Position numbers and translations under genes: made by a program
Source: Paludisphaera mucosa
GTDB taxonomy: Bacteria > Planctomycetota > Planctomycetia > Isosphaerales > Isosphaeraceae
Direction of reading: 5' to 3'
DNA length: 64,000 nt
Assembly (NCBI RefSeq): GCF_029589435.1
Contig: NZ_JARRAG010000001.1
Span: forward strand, 1,478,808-1,542,807
Shown here: positions 27,169 through 36,128 of the stretch, piece after piece
Numbering within the stretch: position 1 is the first letter of the stretch
Layout: the number at the start of each line of letters is the position of its first letter
The notes under the pieces: model-generated
Database searches by the model: none
Seen by the model: only the letters and a program-made list of their open reading frames with translations
What the model was told of the DNA's origin: nothing

Positions 27169-28230
27169 TCAGTAAGAGTCGGCGCCCACCACTTCGCCCC
27201 CCGCCCGCGTGGCCAGGGCGCGATACGCGGCCTTGTCGATCTGGTCGCGGATATAGCGGACGGACCCGTCGACCATAGCGAACTGGGCCCCGCCGGGGTG
27301 CATGCTTCGGAAGCCCATGTTGCCGTAGTCGACGCAGGCCGGGACGTTGATCCAGTCGTTGGGGTAGAAGGCCGTCCCCAGGCAGTCGATCAGGCCGTCG
27401 ATCCCCCGGTCGTGCTTGCCGTTCAGCCGCGGCACCGCCGTCGCCCCGCCGGTGATGCGCAAGTCGTAGAGCGAACCGGCGACCTGGCCTGGGCCGTCCC
27501 ACCAGCCGCCCACGAAATTGGTGTAGAACGACGACCCCCCCGGCTCGTCGCGGAACCGCGAGGACTCGCCGAAGAGGAACGTGTTGCTCGTCCCGTCGGC
27601 GAAGGCCGAGATCGGGAAGGTCCAGTTCGTGCCGAAGGCGCCGTCGCCCGGGACCTGGTTGCAGATCTGCGGGAACTGGCCGGTCGGGTCGGGCAGCGTC
27701 GAGGTGTTGGCCCAGCTCGTCAGGTACTGATCCTCCAGCCCGTTGCTGGTGGCGTACGAGGCCTGGGGATAGGGGAACAAGGTTTCGCCCGGCCGCGTGT
27801 ACGTCGAGTCGGACGGGCAGAGATAGCTCGCGACGACGATCGAGCCGGCCGTGATGTTCACCCGGTTGTTGTAGACCCGGGTCAGGTTGAAGGCGTTGTA
27901 GCCGTTCGCCCCTTCCAGGAACGGCAGGATGTAGCAGAAGGTCGTGTGGGCCAGCTGCGCCTGGAAGTCGCAGGGCTCCGGGATCGCCGGCGAGTAGGGG
28001 GTCCTCGATATCGACCGGCGGCCGAACGGCAGGCTGCCGGCGGCGGATTCGTAGTTGATCGCCCCGAGTGCGAGCTGCTTCAGGTTGTTGGCGCACTGCG
28101 AACGTCGGGCGGCCTCGCGGGCCGCCTGGACGGCCGGGAGCAACAGGGCGATCAGGACCGCGATGATCGCGATCACCACGAGCAGTTCGATCAGGGTGAA
28201 TCCCGGCCGAGGCATTCGATGGCGTTGCAT
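27169..28230 (-). CDS. DUF1559 domain protein with prepilin-type leader
   Basis: The 353 residues begin [35 protein letters not shown], a prepilin leader with Glu at +5, then the DUF1559 opening ([25 protein letters not shown]). The end has [17 protein letters not shown], the conserved family motif. In-frame ATGs at 28245 and 28215 are alternatives; no strong Shine-Dalgarno decides. A lipoprotein gene follows. Likely an envelope protein of the planctomycete pseudopilin-like class; function unknown. Confidence 0.85.
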   Translation of the reverse strand: MQRHRMPRPGFTLIELLVVIAIIAVLIALLLPAVQAAREAARRSQCANNLKQLALGAINYESAAGSLPFGRRSISRTPYSPAIPEPCDFQAQLAHTTFCYILPFLEGANGYNAFNLTRVYNNRVNITAGSIVVASYLCPSDSTYTRPGETLFPYPQASYATSNGLEDQYLTSWANTSTLPDPTGQFPQICNQVPGDGAFGTNWTFPISAFADGTSNTFLFGESSRFRDEPGGSSFYTNFVGGWWDGPGQVAGSLYDLRITGGATAVPRLNGKHDRGIDGLIDCLGTAFYPNDWINVPACVDYGNMGFRSMHPGGAQFAMVDGSVRYIRDQIDKAAYRALATRAGGEVVGADSY

Positions 28231-28892
28231 GATCGGAGTTCCCATGGAGAGTCCACCCGCACTGTCTGCGATCGCACGCGGCGTCGCGCCAACCTCGGCC
28301 GCTTCCGCCACCGGGCGGCGACGCCTCATCGACCCGAGATCGTGATCGAAGGTTCGAGCCGGCACGACCGGACGACAACTAACAACGCCGCGACTCCCGG
28401 AACCTTACGGGCCGGGAGCGGGCGAGCCCGAATCCCTCGGGTAAGAGGTCACCATGACTGATCGAAAAGGGCCGCACGCACGCGAAATTTCATGAGATCA
28501 AGGCCGCAAGCTGCTCTGGACGCCAAATGCGAAGTTTAATTTTACCATTCACCCGTGATTTCAAGCCAAAGTAAAGGATGTCACTTCGACGAATTCTTGA
28601 TGAAAATATCGAGCAATCTTCGATCCGACCGAGATTTTCACGTCTGGATTCGGCCGCCGTGCCGGCATTATGACGCGGCTGCGGGGCCGCGCCCTCCCCG
28701 GCGGATGCGCTTGACCCTCCCGCGCCCCCGGGGATACGATGGATCGGTCGCCCCCCGAGACCGAAGTCGACATGGGCGGGGGGCCGGTCTTCCTTCGACA
28801 ATCAGGGGCGGGCCGCCGGCGCGGGGGGCTTGAGAGCGGAGATTCTCAGGGTTTCGTCGACGGGCGGCGGGTCGCAAGGCGGTGGATCGATC
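28231..28892. other. Long divergent intergenic region
   Basis: About 660 bases between the DUF1559 gene (minus) and thiSG (plus). About 28495-28640 is AT-rich against a GC-rich background. The plus side carries a good sigma-70-like pair at 28711-28740. No TPP riboswitch hallmarks (CTGAGA, ACCCTT, CTGGATAATG) are seen before the thiamine gene. No convincing gene. Confidence 0.5.
28711..28740 (+). promoter_or_regulatory. Possible promoter of the thiSG-helicase pair
   Basis: TTGACC and TACGAT are separated by 18 bases. The implied 5' leader is about 145 bases. Confidence 0.4.
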
Positions 28893-29924
28893 GTGGAGAT
28901 CTCGCTCAACGGCCAGAAGCGCGACGTGCCGGACGCCTTGACGGTCGCCCGACTCCTCGGACTCCTGGAACTCAAGCCCGAACACGTCGCGGTCGAGCTG
29001 AACCGCGACCTCGTGACGCGTTCGCGACACGCCGGCACGCCGATCTCGGCCGGCGACGCGGTGGAGATCGTCACGCTCGTCGGCGGCGGCTCGGCCGAGG
29101 CCGACGAACCCGGTTCGTCCCCGCTGACGATCGGCTCCCACACGGTCCGCAGCCGCCTGTTCGTGGGGACCGGCAAATACGCCACGCTGGAACTCATGCG
29201 CGAGTGCCTCGAGGCCAGCGGCGCCGACGTCGTGACGGTCGCCGTCCGCCGCGAGCGGCTCGTCGACCGCGAGGGCCGCAGCCTGCTCGATTTCCTGGAT
29301 CCGAAGCGGTTCACGATCCTGCCCAACACCGCCGGCTGCTTCAACGCCGAGGACTCCCTCCGCACCGCCCGCCTCGGCCGCGAGTTGCTTCAGGGGCTCG
29401 GCAATCCCGGGGCCGACTGGGTGAAGCTGGAAGTGCTCGCCGATCCGCGGACCCTGCTCCCGGATCCCGTGGCGACGCTCGAAGCCACCAAGGTCCTCGT
29501 CGCGGAGGGCTTCCAGGTCCTCTGCTACACCAGCGACGACCCGATCATGGCCCGTCGCCTGAAGGAGGCGGGGGCCGCGTCGGTCATGCCCGCCGGGAGC
29601 CCGATCGGCAGCGGCCAGGGCGTGCTCAACCCCAACAACATCCGGATCATCCTGGAAGACCTCAAGGGCGACGACCCCAGCTACCCGGTGATCATCGACG
29701 CCGGCGTCGGGACGGCCAGCGACGTCGCCTTCGCCATGGAGCTCGGCTGCGACGGCGTCCTGCTCAATACCGGGATCGCCGGCGCGGCCGACCCGCTGCG
29801 GATGGCCCGCGCCATGAGGCTGGCCGTCGAGGCCGGTCGGCTGGCGGCGGGCGCCGGCCGGATCCCCAAGAAGTTGTATGCGACCGCGTCGAGCCCGACC
29901 CAGGGATTGATCGGGCGGAACTGA
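28893..29924 (+). CDS. thiSG: ThiS-ThiG fusion: sulfur carrier joined to thiazole synthase
   Basis: Of 343 residues, 1-66 are a ThiS ubiquitin-like domain ([21 protein letters not shown] ... [10 protein letters not shown]), and 75-343 are ThiG. ThiG makes the thiazole ring of thiamine from deoxyxylulose 5-phosphate, dehydroglycine and sulfur from ThiS thiocarboxylate. Its Schiff-base lysine is Lys178 (DWVKLEV), and GIAGAADP and SSPTQG are typical phosphate-site segments. ThiS needs its C-terminal Gly-Gly free; here Gly64-66 is followed by an acidic linker ([10 protein letters not shown]) and then ThiG. Start: GTG at 28893, because it opens the ThiS fold and has AAGGCGGTGGA upstream; a TTG at 28830 would add 21 residues. 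Confidence 0.85.
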   Translation: MEISLNGQKRDVPDALTVARLLGLLELKPEHVAVELNRDLVTRSRHAGTPISAGDAVEIVTLVGGGSAEADEPGSSPLTIGSHTVRSRLFVGTGKYATLELMRECLEASGADVVTVAVRRERLVDREGRSLLDFLDPKRFTILPNTAGCFNAEDSLRTARLGRELLQGLGNPGADWVKLEVLADPRTLLPDPVATLEATKVLVAEGFQVLCYTSDDPIMARRLKEAGAASVMPAGSPIGSGQGVLNPNNIRIILEDLKGDDPSYPVIIDAGVGTASDVAFAMELGCDGVLLNTGIAGAADPLRMARAMRLAVEAGRLAAGAGRIPKKLYATASSPTQGLIGRN

Positions 29925-29980
29925 GTTCGTTTCGAGCCTCGCCCTCCTGGGCCGCTCCCCTAGCACGGACGACGCGCCGC

Positions 29981-31972
29981 ATGGCACTGGACCCCGCCTC
30001 GATCCTCGGACCCGACGGCGCCGTGGCCCGGCGGCTCCCGCATTACGAAGTCCGAGACGAACAGCTCCAGATGGCCGACGCGGTGGCGCGCGCGATCGAA
30101 GGCGGCGGCCACCTGATGGTCGAGGCCGGGACGGGCGTCGGCAAGAGCTTCGCCTACCTCGTGCCGTCGATCCTGGCGGCCGTCGAGATGAAGAAGAAGG
30201 TGGTCGTCTCGACCCACACGATCGCGCTCCAGGAACAACTCCTGAGCAAGGACGTGCCGTTCCTGCGCTCGGTGATGCCTCAGGAATTCTCGGCCGTCCT
30301 GGTCAAGGGCCGGGGGAACTACGTCAGCCTGCGGCGGATGGACGTCGCGGCCTCTCGCGCCGGGTCGACCTTCCACAAGCCGGAGGAGTTCGACCAGCTC
30401 GCCGAGATGCGGCTCTGGGCTGCGAGGACCCAGGACGGCACCCGGTCCGATCTCGACTTCAAGCCGCTCCCCTCGGTCTGGGACGCCGTCCAGAGCGAGA
30501 ACGGCAACTGCCTGGGCCGCGAATGCCCGCGCCACAAGGAGTGCTTCTACTTCCAGGCCCGCCGTCGCGTCTGGACGGCCAACATCCTGATCGTCAACCA
30601 CGCCCTGTTCGTCAGCGACCTGGCGATGCGCTCGGCCGGCTACGGCCTGCTGCCCGACTACGACGTGGCGATCTTCGACGAGGCGCACACGCTGGAAGCG
30701 GTCGCCGGCGAGCACCTCGGCATCCAGCTTTCGAACGTCGGCGTCGACTACACGCTGGCGCGGCTCTACAACGAGCGGACCAAGAAGGGGACGCTGGCGT
30801 TCTACGGCATGACGGACGCCGTCGCCCAGGTCCGGCGGGCGCGGACGGCGGCCGAGGACTTCTTCGAGGCCGTCTCGCAGTGGCATGCGCGGCAGGGGAC
30901 CGCGACGGCCCGCGTCCGTCGGCCGATCGAGGTCTCGGACGCGCTCCCGGAAGAGCTGCGCAAGCTCTCGACGGCCATCGACCGCGGGGCCGAGGGGATC
31001 GAGTCGGCCGAGCATCACGTCGAGCTGTCCGCGGCCGGCGAGCGCTGCGAGGCCCTGGCCGACCAGGTCCAGGGGTGGGTCCGCCAGGGCATCGAAGATC
31101 AGGTCTACTGGGTCGAATCCGAGGCCGGCCCCCGACGCCGGGTGCGGCTGGCGTCGGCCCCCCTGGACGTCGGGCCGACCCTCCGGAAGATGCTCTTCGA
31201 GAAGACGTCGACGTGCATTTTGACCTCGGCGACGCTCTGCGTGGGCTCGCCGCCGCGATTCGACTTCCTCAAGTCGCGACTGGGCCTCACTCGCGCCGAG
31301 ACGCTGGCCCTCGGCAGCCCGTTCGACTATCGGAATCAGGTCAAGATCCACCTGGCCCGGAACCTGCCGGATCCCTCGGTGCAGCCCCAGGACTTCGAGC
31401 GCGACGTCATCGGGGCGATCGCCCATTACCTGGAGCAGACGCAGGGAAAGGCGTTCGTCCTGTTCACCTCGTACAAGATGCTCGAGGCCGCCGCGCGGGC
31501 GCTCACGCCCTGGCTCGCCGAGCGCGACATCGCCCTGTTCGCCCAGGGCGACGGCATGCCGCGGTCGAAGATGGTCGAGGCGTTCAAGAGCGACCTCAAC
31601 AGCGTCATCTTCGGCGCGGACAGCTTCTGGCAGGGCGTCGACGTGCCGGGAGAGAGCCTGTCGAACGTCATCATCGTCCGACTGCCGTTCTCGGTGCCAA
31701 GCCACCCCTTGCTGGAGGCGCGGCTGGAAGACATCCGACGACGCGGGGGCAACCCGTTCGTCGAGTATCAGATTCCCGAGGCGGTCATCAAGCTCAAGCA
31801 GGGCTTCGGCCGGCTCATCCGCAGCAAGTCCGACCGGGGGATCGTCGCGATCCTCGACCCCCGCGTCCTGACGAAGCCCTACGGCAAGACGTTCCTGAAC
31901 TCGCTCCCCCCGTGCCCGAGGATCGTCGACCAGAACGACTTCGTCAAAAGGCCGGGCGGCCGGGCGGGATGA
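29981..31972 (+). CDS. DinG/XPD-family ATP-dependent helicase
   Basis: A superfamily 2 helicase of 663 residues: Walker A EAGTGVGKS (48-56), DEAH box at 233-236, motif III-like LTSATL, and motif VI QGFGRLIRS. DinG/XPD helicases unwind 5' to 3' and hold a 4Fe-4S cluster between motifs Ia and II. Three of the four ligands are present with DinG spacing (Cys177, Cys182, Cys188), but the first position, normally Cys in KGRxNYxC, is Ser116 (GRGNYVS). ATG 29981 follows thiSG by 56 bases. Its likely role is DNA repair or R-loop clearance. It may be co-transcribed with thiSG; the two share no obvious pathway. Confidence 0.88.
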   Translation: MALDPASILGPDGAVARRLPHYEVRDEQLQMADAVARAIEGGGHLMVEAGTGVGKSFAYLVPSILAAVEMKKKVVVSTHTIALQEQLLSKDVPFLRSVMPQEFSAVLVKGRGNYVSLRRMDVAASRAGSTFHKPEEFDQLAEMRLWAARTQDGTRSDLDFKPLPSVWDAVQSENGNCLGRECPRHKECFYFQARRRVWTANILIVNHALFVSDLAMRSAGYGLLPDYDVAIFDEAHTLEAVAGEHLGIQLSNVGVDYTLARLYNERTKKGTLAFYGMTDAVAQVRRARTAAEDFFEAVSQWHARQGTATARVRRPIEVSDALPEELRKLSTAIDRGAEGIESAEHHVELSAAGERCEALADQVQGWVRQGIEDQVYWVESEAGPRRRVRLASAPLDVGPTLRKMLFEKTSTCILTSATLCVGSPPRFDFLKSRLGLTRAETLALGSPFDYRNQVKIHLARNLPDPSVQPQDFERDVIGAIAHYLEQTQGKAFVLFTSYKMLEAAARALTPWLAERDIALFAQGDGMPRSKMVEAFKSDLNSVIFGADSFWQGVDVPGESLSNVIIVRLPFSVPSHPLLEARLEDIRRRGGNPFVEYQIPEAVIKLKQGFGRLIRSKSDRGIVAILDPRVLTKPYGKTFLNSLPPCPRIVDQNDFVKRPGGRAG

Positions 31973-31981
31973 GGGAGGCGA

Positions 31982-32824
31982 TCAAGCGGCCCCGACGTGC
32001 GTCGCGGCCTCGGCGCCGGGGGCGCACGCGGGGAGCAGGAGGGTGAACGTCGAGCCGCGGCCCTGCCGGCTCTCGGCGCGGATGCGGCCGTGATGCGCCT
32101 CGACGATGTCGCGGCAGACCGAAAGCCCGAGCCCGGTCCCGCCCAGGCCGGCGGCGTCGGGACCGCTCTTGGTCGAGAAGAACGGCTCGAAAATCCGCCT
32201 CAGATGCTCGGGCGCGATGCCGACCCCCTGGTCGGTGACGCTCAGCTCGGCCATCCGGCCCGAAGGGTCGAGTTCGAGCTTGAGCCGCACCACGCCGCCG
32301 TCGGGCATCGCCTGGCGGGCGTTGATGAGCAGGTTGATCAGGACCTGCTGGATCTGAGTCGCGTTGACCTTGGCGAAGGGCCGGTCCGCCGCCCGCAAGT
32401 CCAGGCGCACGTTGTGGCGGTTGAGGTCCTTGCCGATCAGCATCACGACGTCGTCCAACAGCCGGCCCAGGTCGACGGGCTCGCGATGGTTCGGGTCGCG
32501 ACCCGGCCGAGACAGCCCGAGCATGCTCCCCGTGATCGTCGTCGCCCGCTGGGCGGCCTCCAGGATCCGCTTGAGCGCCCGTTCGCGATACTCGGGGTCG
32601 GGGTTGCGGAGCCCGAGCTTGGCGTAGTTGAGGATCGGGGTCAGGGCGTTGTTCAGCTCGTGGAACACGCCGCCGGCGAGGATCCCCAGGCTGCTGATCC
32701 GCTGGAGCGCGGTCACCTGGCGGCGGAGCGCCTCGATCTGGTCGAGCGTCGAGATCGGGGCGTCGGCCTCGGGGGTCGCCGTCTCGACGCCGGTTTCCGA
32801 TGGGTTCTTCGTCTTGCGCGGCAT
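31982..32824 (-). CDS. Soluble histidine kinase
   Basis: Of 280 residues, there is no membrane segment, PAS or GAF domain. A coiled coil at about 25-45 leads into a HisKA domain with His55 (GGVFHELNN) and an ATPase domain with N box (INARQAM), G1 (VTDQGVGIA), F box (FEPFFSTK) and G2 (GGTGLGLSV). It should autophosphorylate in the cytoplasm and hand phosphate to a receiver. ATG 32824 was chosen over GTG 32860 because AGGAGGTC precedes it by 9 bases. No receiver gene is adjacent. Its stop is 9 bases from the convergent helicase stop. Confidence 0.85.
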   Translation of the reverse strand: MPRKTKNPSETGVETATPEADAPISTLDQIEALRRQVTALQRISSLGILAGGVFHELNNALTPILNYAKLGLRNPDPEYRERALKRILEAAQRATTITGSMLGLSRPGRDPNHREPVDLGRLLDDVVMLIGKDLNRHNVRLDLRAADRPFAKVNATQIQQVLINLLINARQAMPDGGVVRLKLELDPSGRMAELSVTDQGVGIAPEHLRRIFEPFFSTKSGPDAAGLGGTGLGLSVCRDIVEAHHGRIRAESRQGRGSTFTLLLPACAPGAEAATHVGAA

Positions 32825-32880
32825 GGGCCCGGCGACCTCCTGTCCTGGGTTGACGATCACCTTTCGTATCGGCTCGTTTT

Positions 32881-32906
32881 CGCGTCGAAATCACTTTGTC
32901 GACGCG
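32881..32906 (-). repeat. Perfect 8-bp inverted repeat upstream of the histidine kinase
   Basis: CGCGTCGA and TCGACGCG are separated by ten bases (AATCACTTTG). It lies about 57-82 bases before the kinase start, where an operator would be. It could also be a hairpin in the leader. Confidence 0.4.
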
Positions 32907-33006
32907 TCCGGAGCGATCGTCGAGGACCGCGAAAGGACAGGGAAAGCTGGGCACGTCGCGACGGCTCGGCGCCGTGGCGCGGACGCGACAAACCGGGCGG
33001 CATGGA

Positions 33007-34128
33007 TTATTTAAGCCGAGCGGTTTCGGCGTCCGAGTCGTGCGCCACGGTCTTGACGTTCCAGTCCCAGGGGATGAGGCGGATGCCGTTGGTCAGGAGG
33101 ACGCGGGGGACGGCGTCGAGGTCGGCGCTCATGACGGGCGGGTTGACCTTGCGGCCGTCGCTCCAGTAGCCGAGGTGGGTGAACGCCTCGGCGTCGGCCG
33201 CGGCCTCGTCGAGCGTCTCGCCGGCGAACGCGGCGGCGAGGGTGGCGTCGGCGACCCGCCAGAAGCCTGCGCGGTCGAGCGCGTTGACCTCCCCTTTGCT
33301 CATCTGGAAGGACCGCAGGATGCCCTCGCCGTTGTCCATCTTGGGGTTCGCCCCCGAAGGCGCGGTGTGCTCGGCGATCAGCGGCGGGAACCCGTGTCGG
33401 TCCGAGCGGAAGAGGAGGAACCGTTTCCGCGAACGCGGCACGGCCGTGGCCTGCGAGAAGATCTGGCGGCCGCGGAAATCGCCGACGAGGACGTCTTCCT
33501 CGCCGACGGCGACGATCAAAAGCGTCGACGCCGGGATCCGACTGAACGAGGGCTCCCGGGTGGGCAGCACCTCGCCCGGGAAGAAGACCATGGTCGCCTT
33601 GATCGGCGGCAGGAGGTTTCTCGGATTCGCCGAGAGCGCCGTCAACTGCGCGGCGAGGTTGCCGCCGGCGGAATGGCCGATCAACGCGAAGCGATCGAGG
33701 TCGGGGCGGACGTGGCCCTTGCCGGATTCCAGGACGGCGAGCGCGTCCTGGATGGCGTACAACGCGTTGGGCAGGAAGTCGCGGGGCAGGGTTCCCACGT
33801 CGTTCTGATAGCGCGGGAAGATGACGATCGAGCCGTTGCGGACCAGGTGATCGATCCAGGCCCCGTAGATCGCCGGGTTCACCGAGAACCAGCCGTGCAG
33901 GAAGACGACCACAGGCGCGCGCGCAGGCTTCGGCTCGGCCGGCTCGTACATCCAGTAGGATCGAGGGCCGGTGCCGATCTCGAAACGTGCGACCCGCGCG
34001 TGCGAGGCCGGGGCCTCGGAAGCCCCTCGCGTCATGCCCGAAAGTTCGTCCCCGGCGAGGGCCGGGGCGTGAGACATCAGGGCGAGCGCGAACGCGCCCG
34101 CGAAAACGCTTCGCAACGCTTGATTCAT
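33007..34128 (-). CDS. Secreted alpha/beta hydrolase (chlorophyllase/acetylhydrolase-like)
   Basis: Of 373 residues, the first 25 form a signal peptide (FAGAFALALMSHAPALA). The fold has the oxyanion HGW (79-81) and nucleophile elbow GHSAGG with Ser153, as in platelet-activating-factor acetylhydrolase/chlorophyllase-type enzymes. A long tail beyond residue 250 contains DRHGFPP, a possible catalytic-His segment. Its substrate is unknown. ATG 34128 was preferred to a start 17 codons upstream because the signal peptide begins there and AGGGACGG precedes it. Confidence 0.75.
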   Translation of the reverse strand: MNQALRSVFAGAFALALMSHAPALAGDELSGMTRGASEAPASHARVARFEIGTGPRSYWMYEPAEPKPARAPVVVFLHGWFSVNPAIYGAWIDHLVRNGSIVIFPRYQNDVGTLPRDFLPNALYAIQDALAVLESGKGHVRPDLDRFALIGHSAGGNLAAQLTALSANPRNLLPPIKATMVFFPGEVLPTREPSFSRIPASTLLIVAVGEEDVLVGDFRGRQIFSQATAVPRSRKRFLLFRSDRHGFPPLIAEHTAPSGANPKMDNGEGILRSFQMSKGEVNALDRAGFWRVADATLAAAFAGETLDEAAADAEAFTHLGYWSDGRKVNPPVMSADLDAVPRVLLTNGIRLIPWDWNVKTVAHDSDAETARLK

Positions 34129-34259
34129 GGCCGTCCCTGGCTTTCTCCGCCGGACGTCCCGTCCGGCTGGCCGATCCATCCCTGGTCGAATGACGGGACA
34201 GTCTGCCTAACTTGCGCCGGCTGTCAATCTCAGTGGGCGGTCCAATCGCTCGGCCGGGA

Positions 34260-35333
34260 TCAGGAGAGGAAGCAACCCCGGAGCGGCCCGTCCTCGTCAA
34301 GGAGTGTGATCGCCCTCTCGACGGCCCGCTCTTGAGACAAAACGGTGTAAAACTCGTCCTTGATGGAGGGTGCCATGCGGATGGCCTGGATCCACTCGTC
34401 GCGCGAGAAAGGGTCGGAGCGGATCAGGGTCCAGAAGCCGGTTCGCTCGAACAGCTCGTCGATCTTCGAGCTTTCGTTGACCTGGACCAAACTCATCAGG
34501 TACGTGGCCACGCCCACCTGGAGGCCATGAAGGCGGGGTCGTTTGGAGAGGGAATCGAGGGCGTGCGAGATGAGGTGTTCGCTGCCGCTGGCCGGCCGCG
34601 ACGACCCGCAGATCTCCATCGCGATCCCGTTGAACATCAGCGACGTGCTCAGCAGCCGCGCGCCCTGGATGTCGAACGAGGGCTGGCCGAGGTACTGGTA
34701 GACGGTGGCGTCGGAGAGCAGGGCGGCGAAGTCGTCCACCGGCTCGCCGACGGCGTGGAAGGCCAGCTTCCAGTCGTGGATCGCGGTGATCTTCGACGCC
34801 AGGTCGCCGACGCCCGACAGCCAGAGCGGCCTGGGCGCGTCCTTGCAGACGTCCAGGTCGACGATCACCCCGAAGGGGAGGGCGGCCGCCAGGGACTTCC
34901 GGCGACCCTGGACCGTCAGGCTCGACTGCGGGCTGCAGAAGCCATCGTTCGAAAGCGAGGTCGGCGTGGCGTAGTAGGGGAGCCGAGCCAGGAAGGCGAC
35001 GTACTTGGCCACGTCGAGCGCCTTGCCGCCGCCCAGGCCGATGACGGCCTTGGTCTCCTTGCGGACGGCCTGGAACAACTCGGCCGCCCGCTCGAACGAG
35101 GCGTCGTCGACCTCGATCCAGTCGTCGCAAGCCACGCCGTTCTCGACGAGGCTCGCCCGCACGCGCTCCACGTACGCCGGGACCATTCCCTGGCTCACGA
35201 GCACGATCGTGCGGAGGTGGTCGTTCCGTTTGAGGTAGAGTCCCAGCCGATCCAGGGCCCCCGACTTGACGCGCACCAGCGACGGGATGGCGATCTGCGT
35301 CCTCACGGTCGCGGGCTCCCCGCCGGCCGGCAT
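34260..35333 (-). CDS. Glycerol-1-phosphate dehydrogenase family protein (EgsA-like)
   Basis: The 357 residues show the iron-containing-alcohol-dehydrogenase-like fold of G1P dehydrogenases: GLGGGKALDVAKYVAF (NAD-binding), PTSLSNDGFCSP (which resembles the archaeal EgsA substrate loop), and metal ligands Asp178, His253 and His269. Archaeal EgsA makes sn-glycerol-1-phosphate, the backbone of archaeal lipids, from dihydroxyacetone phosphate; bacterial AraM does the same reaction in teichoic or ether-lipid precursor routes. The start overlaps the end of the upstream HAD gene by 31 bases, so the two are coupled. No prenylglyceryl-phosphate synthase is in view, so the fate of any G1P is unknown; a different polyol-phosphate substrate is possible. 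Confidence 0.75.
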   Translation of the reverse strand: MPAGGEPATVRTQIAIPSLVRVKSGALDRLGLYLKRNDHLRTIVLVSQGMVPAYVERVRASLVENGVACDDWIEVDDASFERAAELFQAVRKETKAVIGLGGGKALDVAKYVAFLARLPYYATPTSLSNDGFCSPQSSLTVQGRRKSLAAALPFGVIVDLDVCKDAPRPLWLSGVGDLASKITAIHDWKLAFHAVGEPVDDFAALLSDATVYQYLGQPSFDIQGARLLSTSLMFNGIAMEICGSSRPASGSEHLISHALDSLSKRPRLHGLQVGVATYLMSLVQVNESSKIDELFERTGFWTLIRSDPFSRDEWIQAIRMAPSIKDEFYTVLSQERAVERAITLLDEDGPLRGCFLS

Positions 35334-35995
35334 AGGGCTCGTGCCACGTCCGACCAGCGCTCGTACCGCACGAACCCGAGCCCCTCCTCCTTCAACACCC
35401 TCGCCAGGTCGCCGCGGGCGAAGCGGAGGTCCTCGGGGACGAGCCGGGCCGCCTCCTGATCCGGGAAGCCGTCGCCGGCGAACGCGACTCGACGGCCTTC
35501 GGAGAGGCCCTGGCGGACGACGCCCGCCTTGTCGACGCCCAGCTCGCGCGAGAAGAACGGCCCGGGTGGGGGCAGCTCCATCAGCAGGCCTCGACCGGCC
35601 ACGAAGCGGCCCGGGTTGGAGTAGACGGGGATGTCGACGCCCGCCTCGCCGAGCAGAATCTGGATGTACCACGCGCAGCCCGCCGACGTCACGACGACGT
35701 CCCAGCCGGCCCGATCCAGCTCCCCGAGGCATTCGGCGAGCCGGGGCTCCAGGCCCATCCGATGGACGACGTCGAGCACGGTCTCCTCGTCCTCGCGGAT
35801 GTGGGCGAAGTACGCCCGGAGCGCCTCGAAATGGGTCAATCGACCCGCGCGATAGTCTCCCCAGTAATCCGGCAGGCCGGCCGGCAGCAGCTCCTTGATG
35901 GCGAGCTGATAGAAATCCTCGCGCGTCAGGGTGCCGTCGAAGTCGCTGACCAGCAGCGACCGGTCGGGCGGAGCGGGCGTCGGGGCATCGGGCAT
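35303..35995 (-). CDS. HAD-family phosphatase (MtnX/PSP-like)
   Basis: The 230 residues contain all four HAD motifs: DFDGT with nucleophile Asp18 and acid Asp20, Ser104 in VVTSAG, Lys156 (GVDKAG) and GDGFPD (174-179). The overall pattern, with a helical C1 cap at about residues 25-90, fits the MtnX/phosphoserine-phosphatase (HAD-IB) group. Its 3' end overlaps the G1P dehydrogenase gene, which suggests it works on the same small phosphorylated compound, such as glycerol phosphate or another polyol phosphate. That is inference. Opposite-strand efflux genes begin about 130 bases away. Confidence 0.75.
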   Translation of the reverse strand: MPDAPTPAPPDRSLLVSDFDGTLTREDFYQLAIKELLPAGLPDYWGDYRAGRLTHFEALRAYFAHIREDEETVLDVVHRMGLEPRLAECLGELDRAGWDVVVTSAGCAWYIQILLGEAGVDIPVYSNPGRFVAGRGLLMELPPPGPFFSRELGVDKAGVVRQGLSEGRRVAFAGDGFPDQEAARLVPEDLRFARGDLARVLKEEGLGFVRYERWSDVARALCRPAGSPRP

Positions 35996-36128
35996 GTTGC
36001 GAACTCGGCGCTGGGACCACTCGCCGCCGAGCTTCGGCTCGTCGACTTGACCGGAATTCCTGGGCCTTCCATAATACCTTCTAAGTTGAAAGTCTCGGGA
36101 GTTTTCCCGAATTGGGAGGGGCCTGGTC

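Noticed and set aside
28490-28801. 103-codon minus-strand frame in the intergenic region
   Set aside because: No family features, poor codon bias, and it covers the promoter of thiSG.
28741-28892. Possible TPP riboswitch before thiSG
   Set aside because: None of the conserved segments (CTGAGA, ACCCTT, CTGGATAATG) are present.
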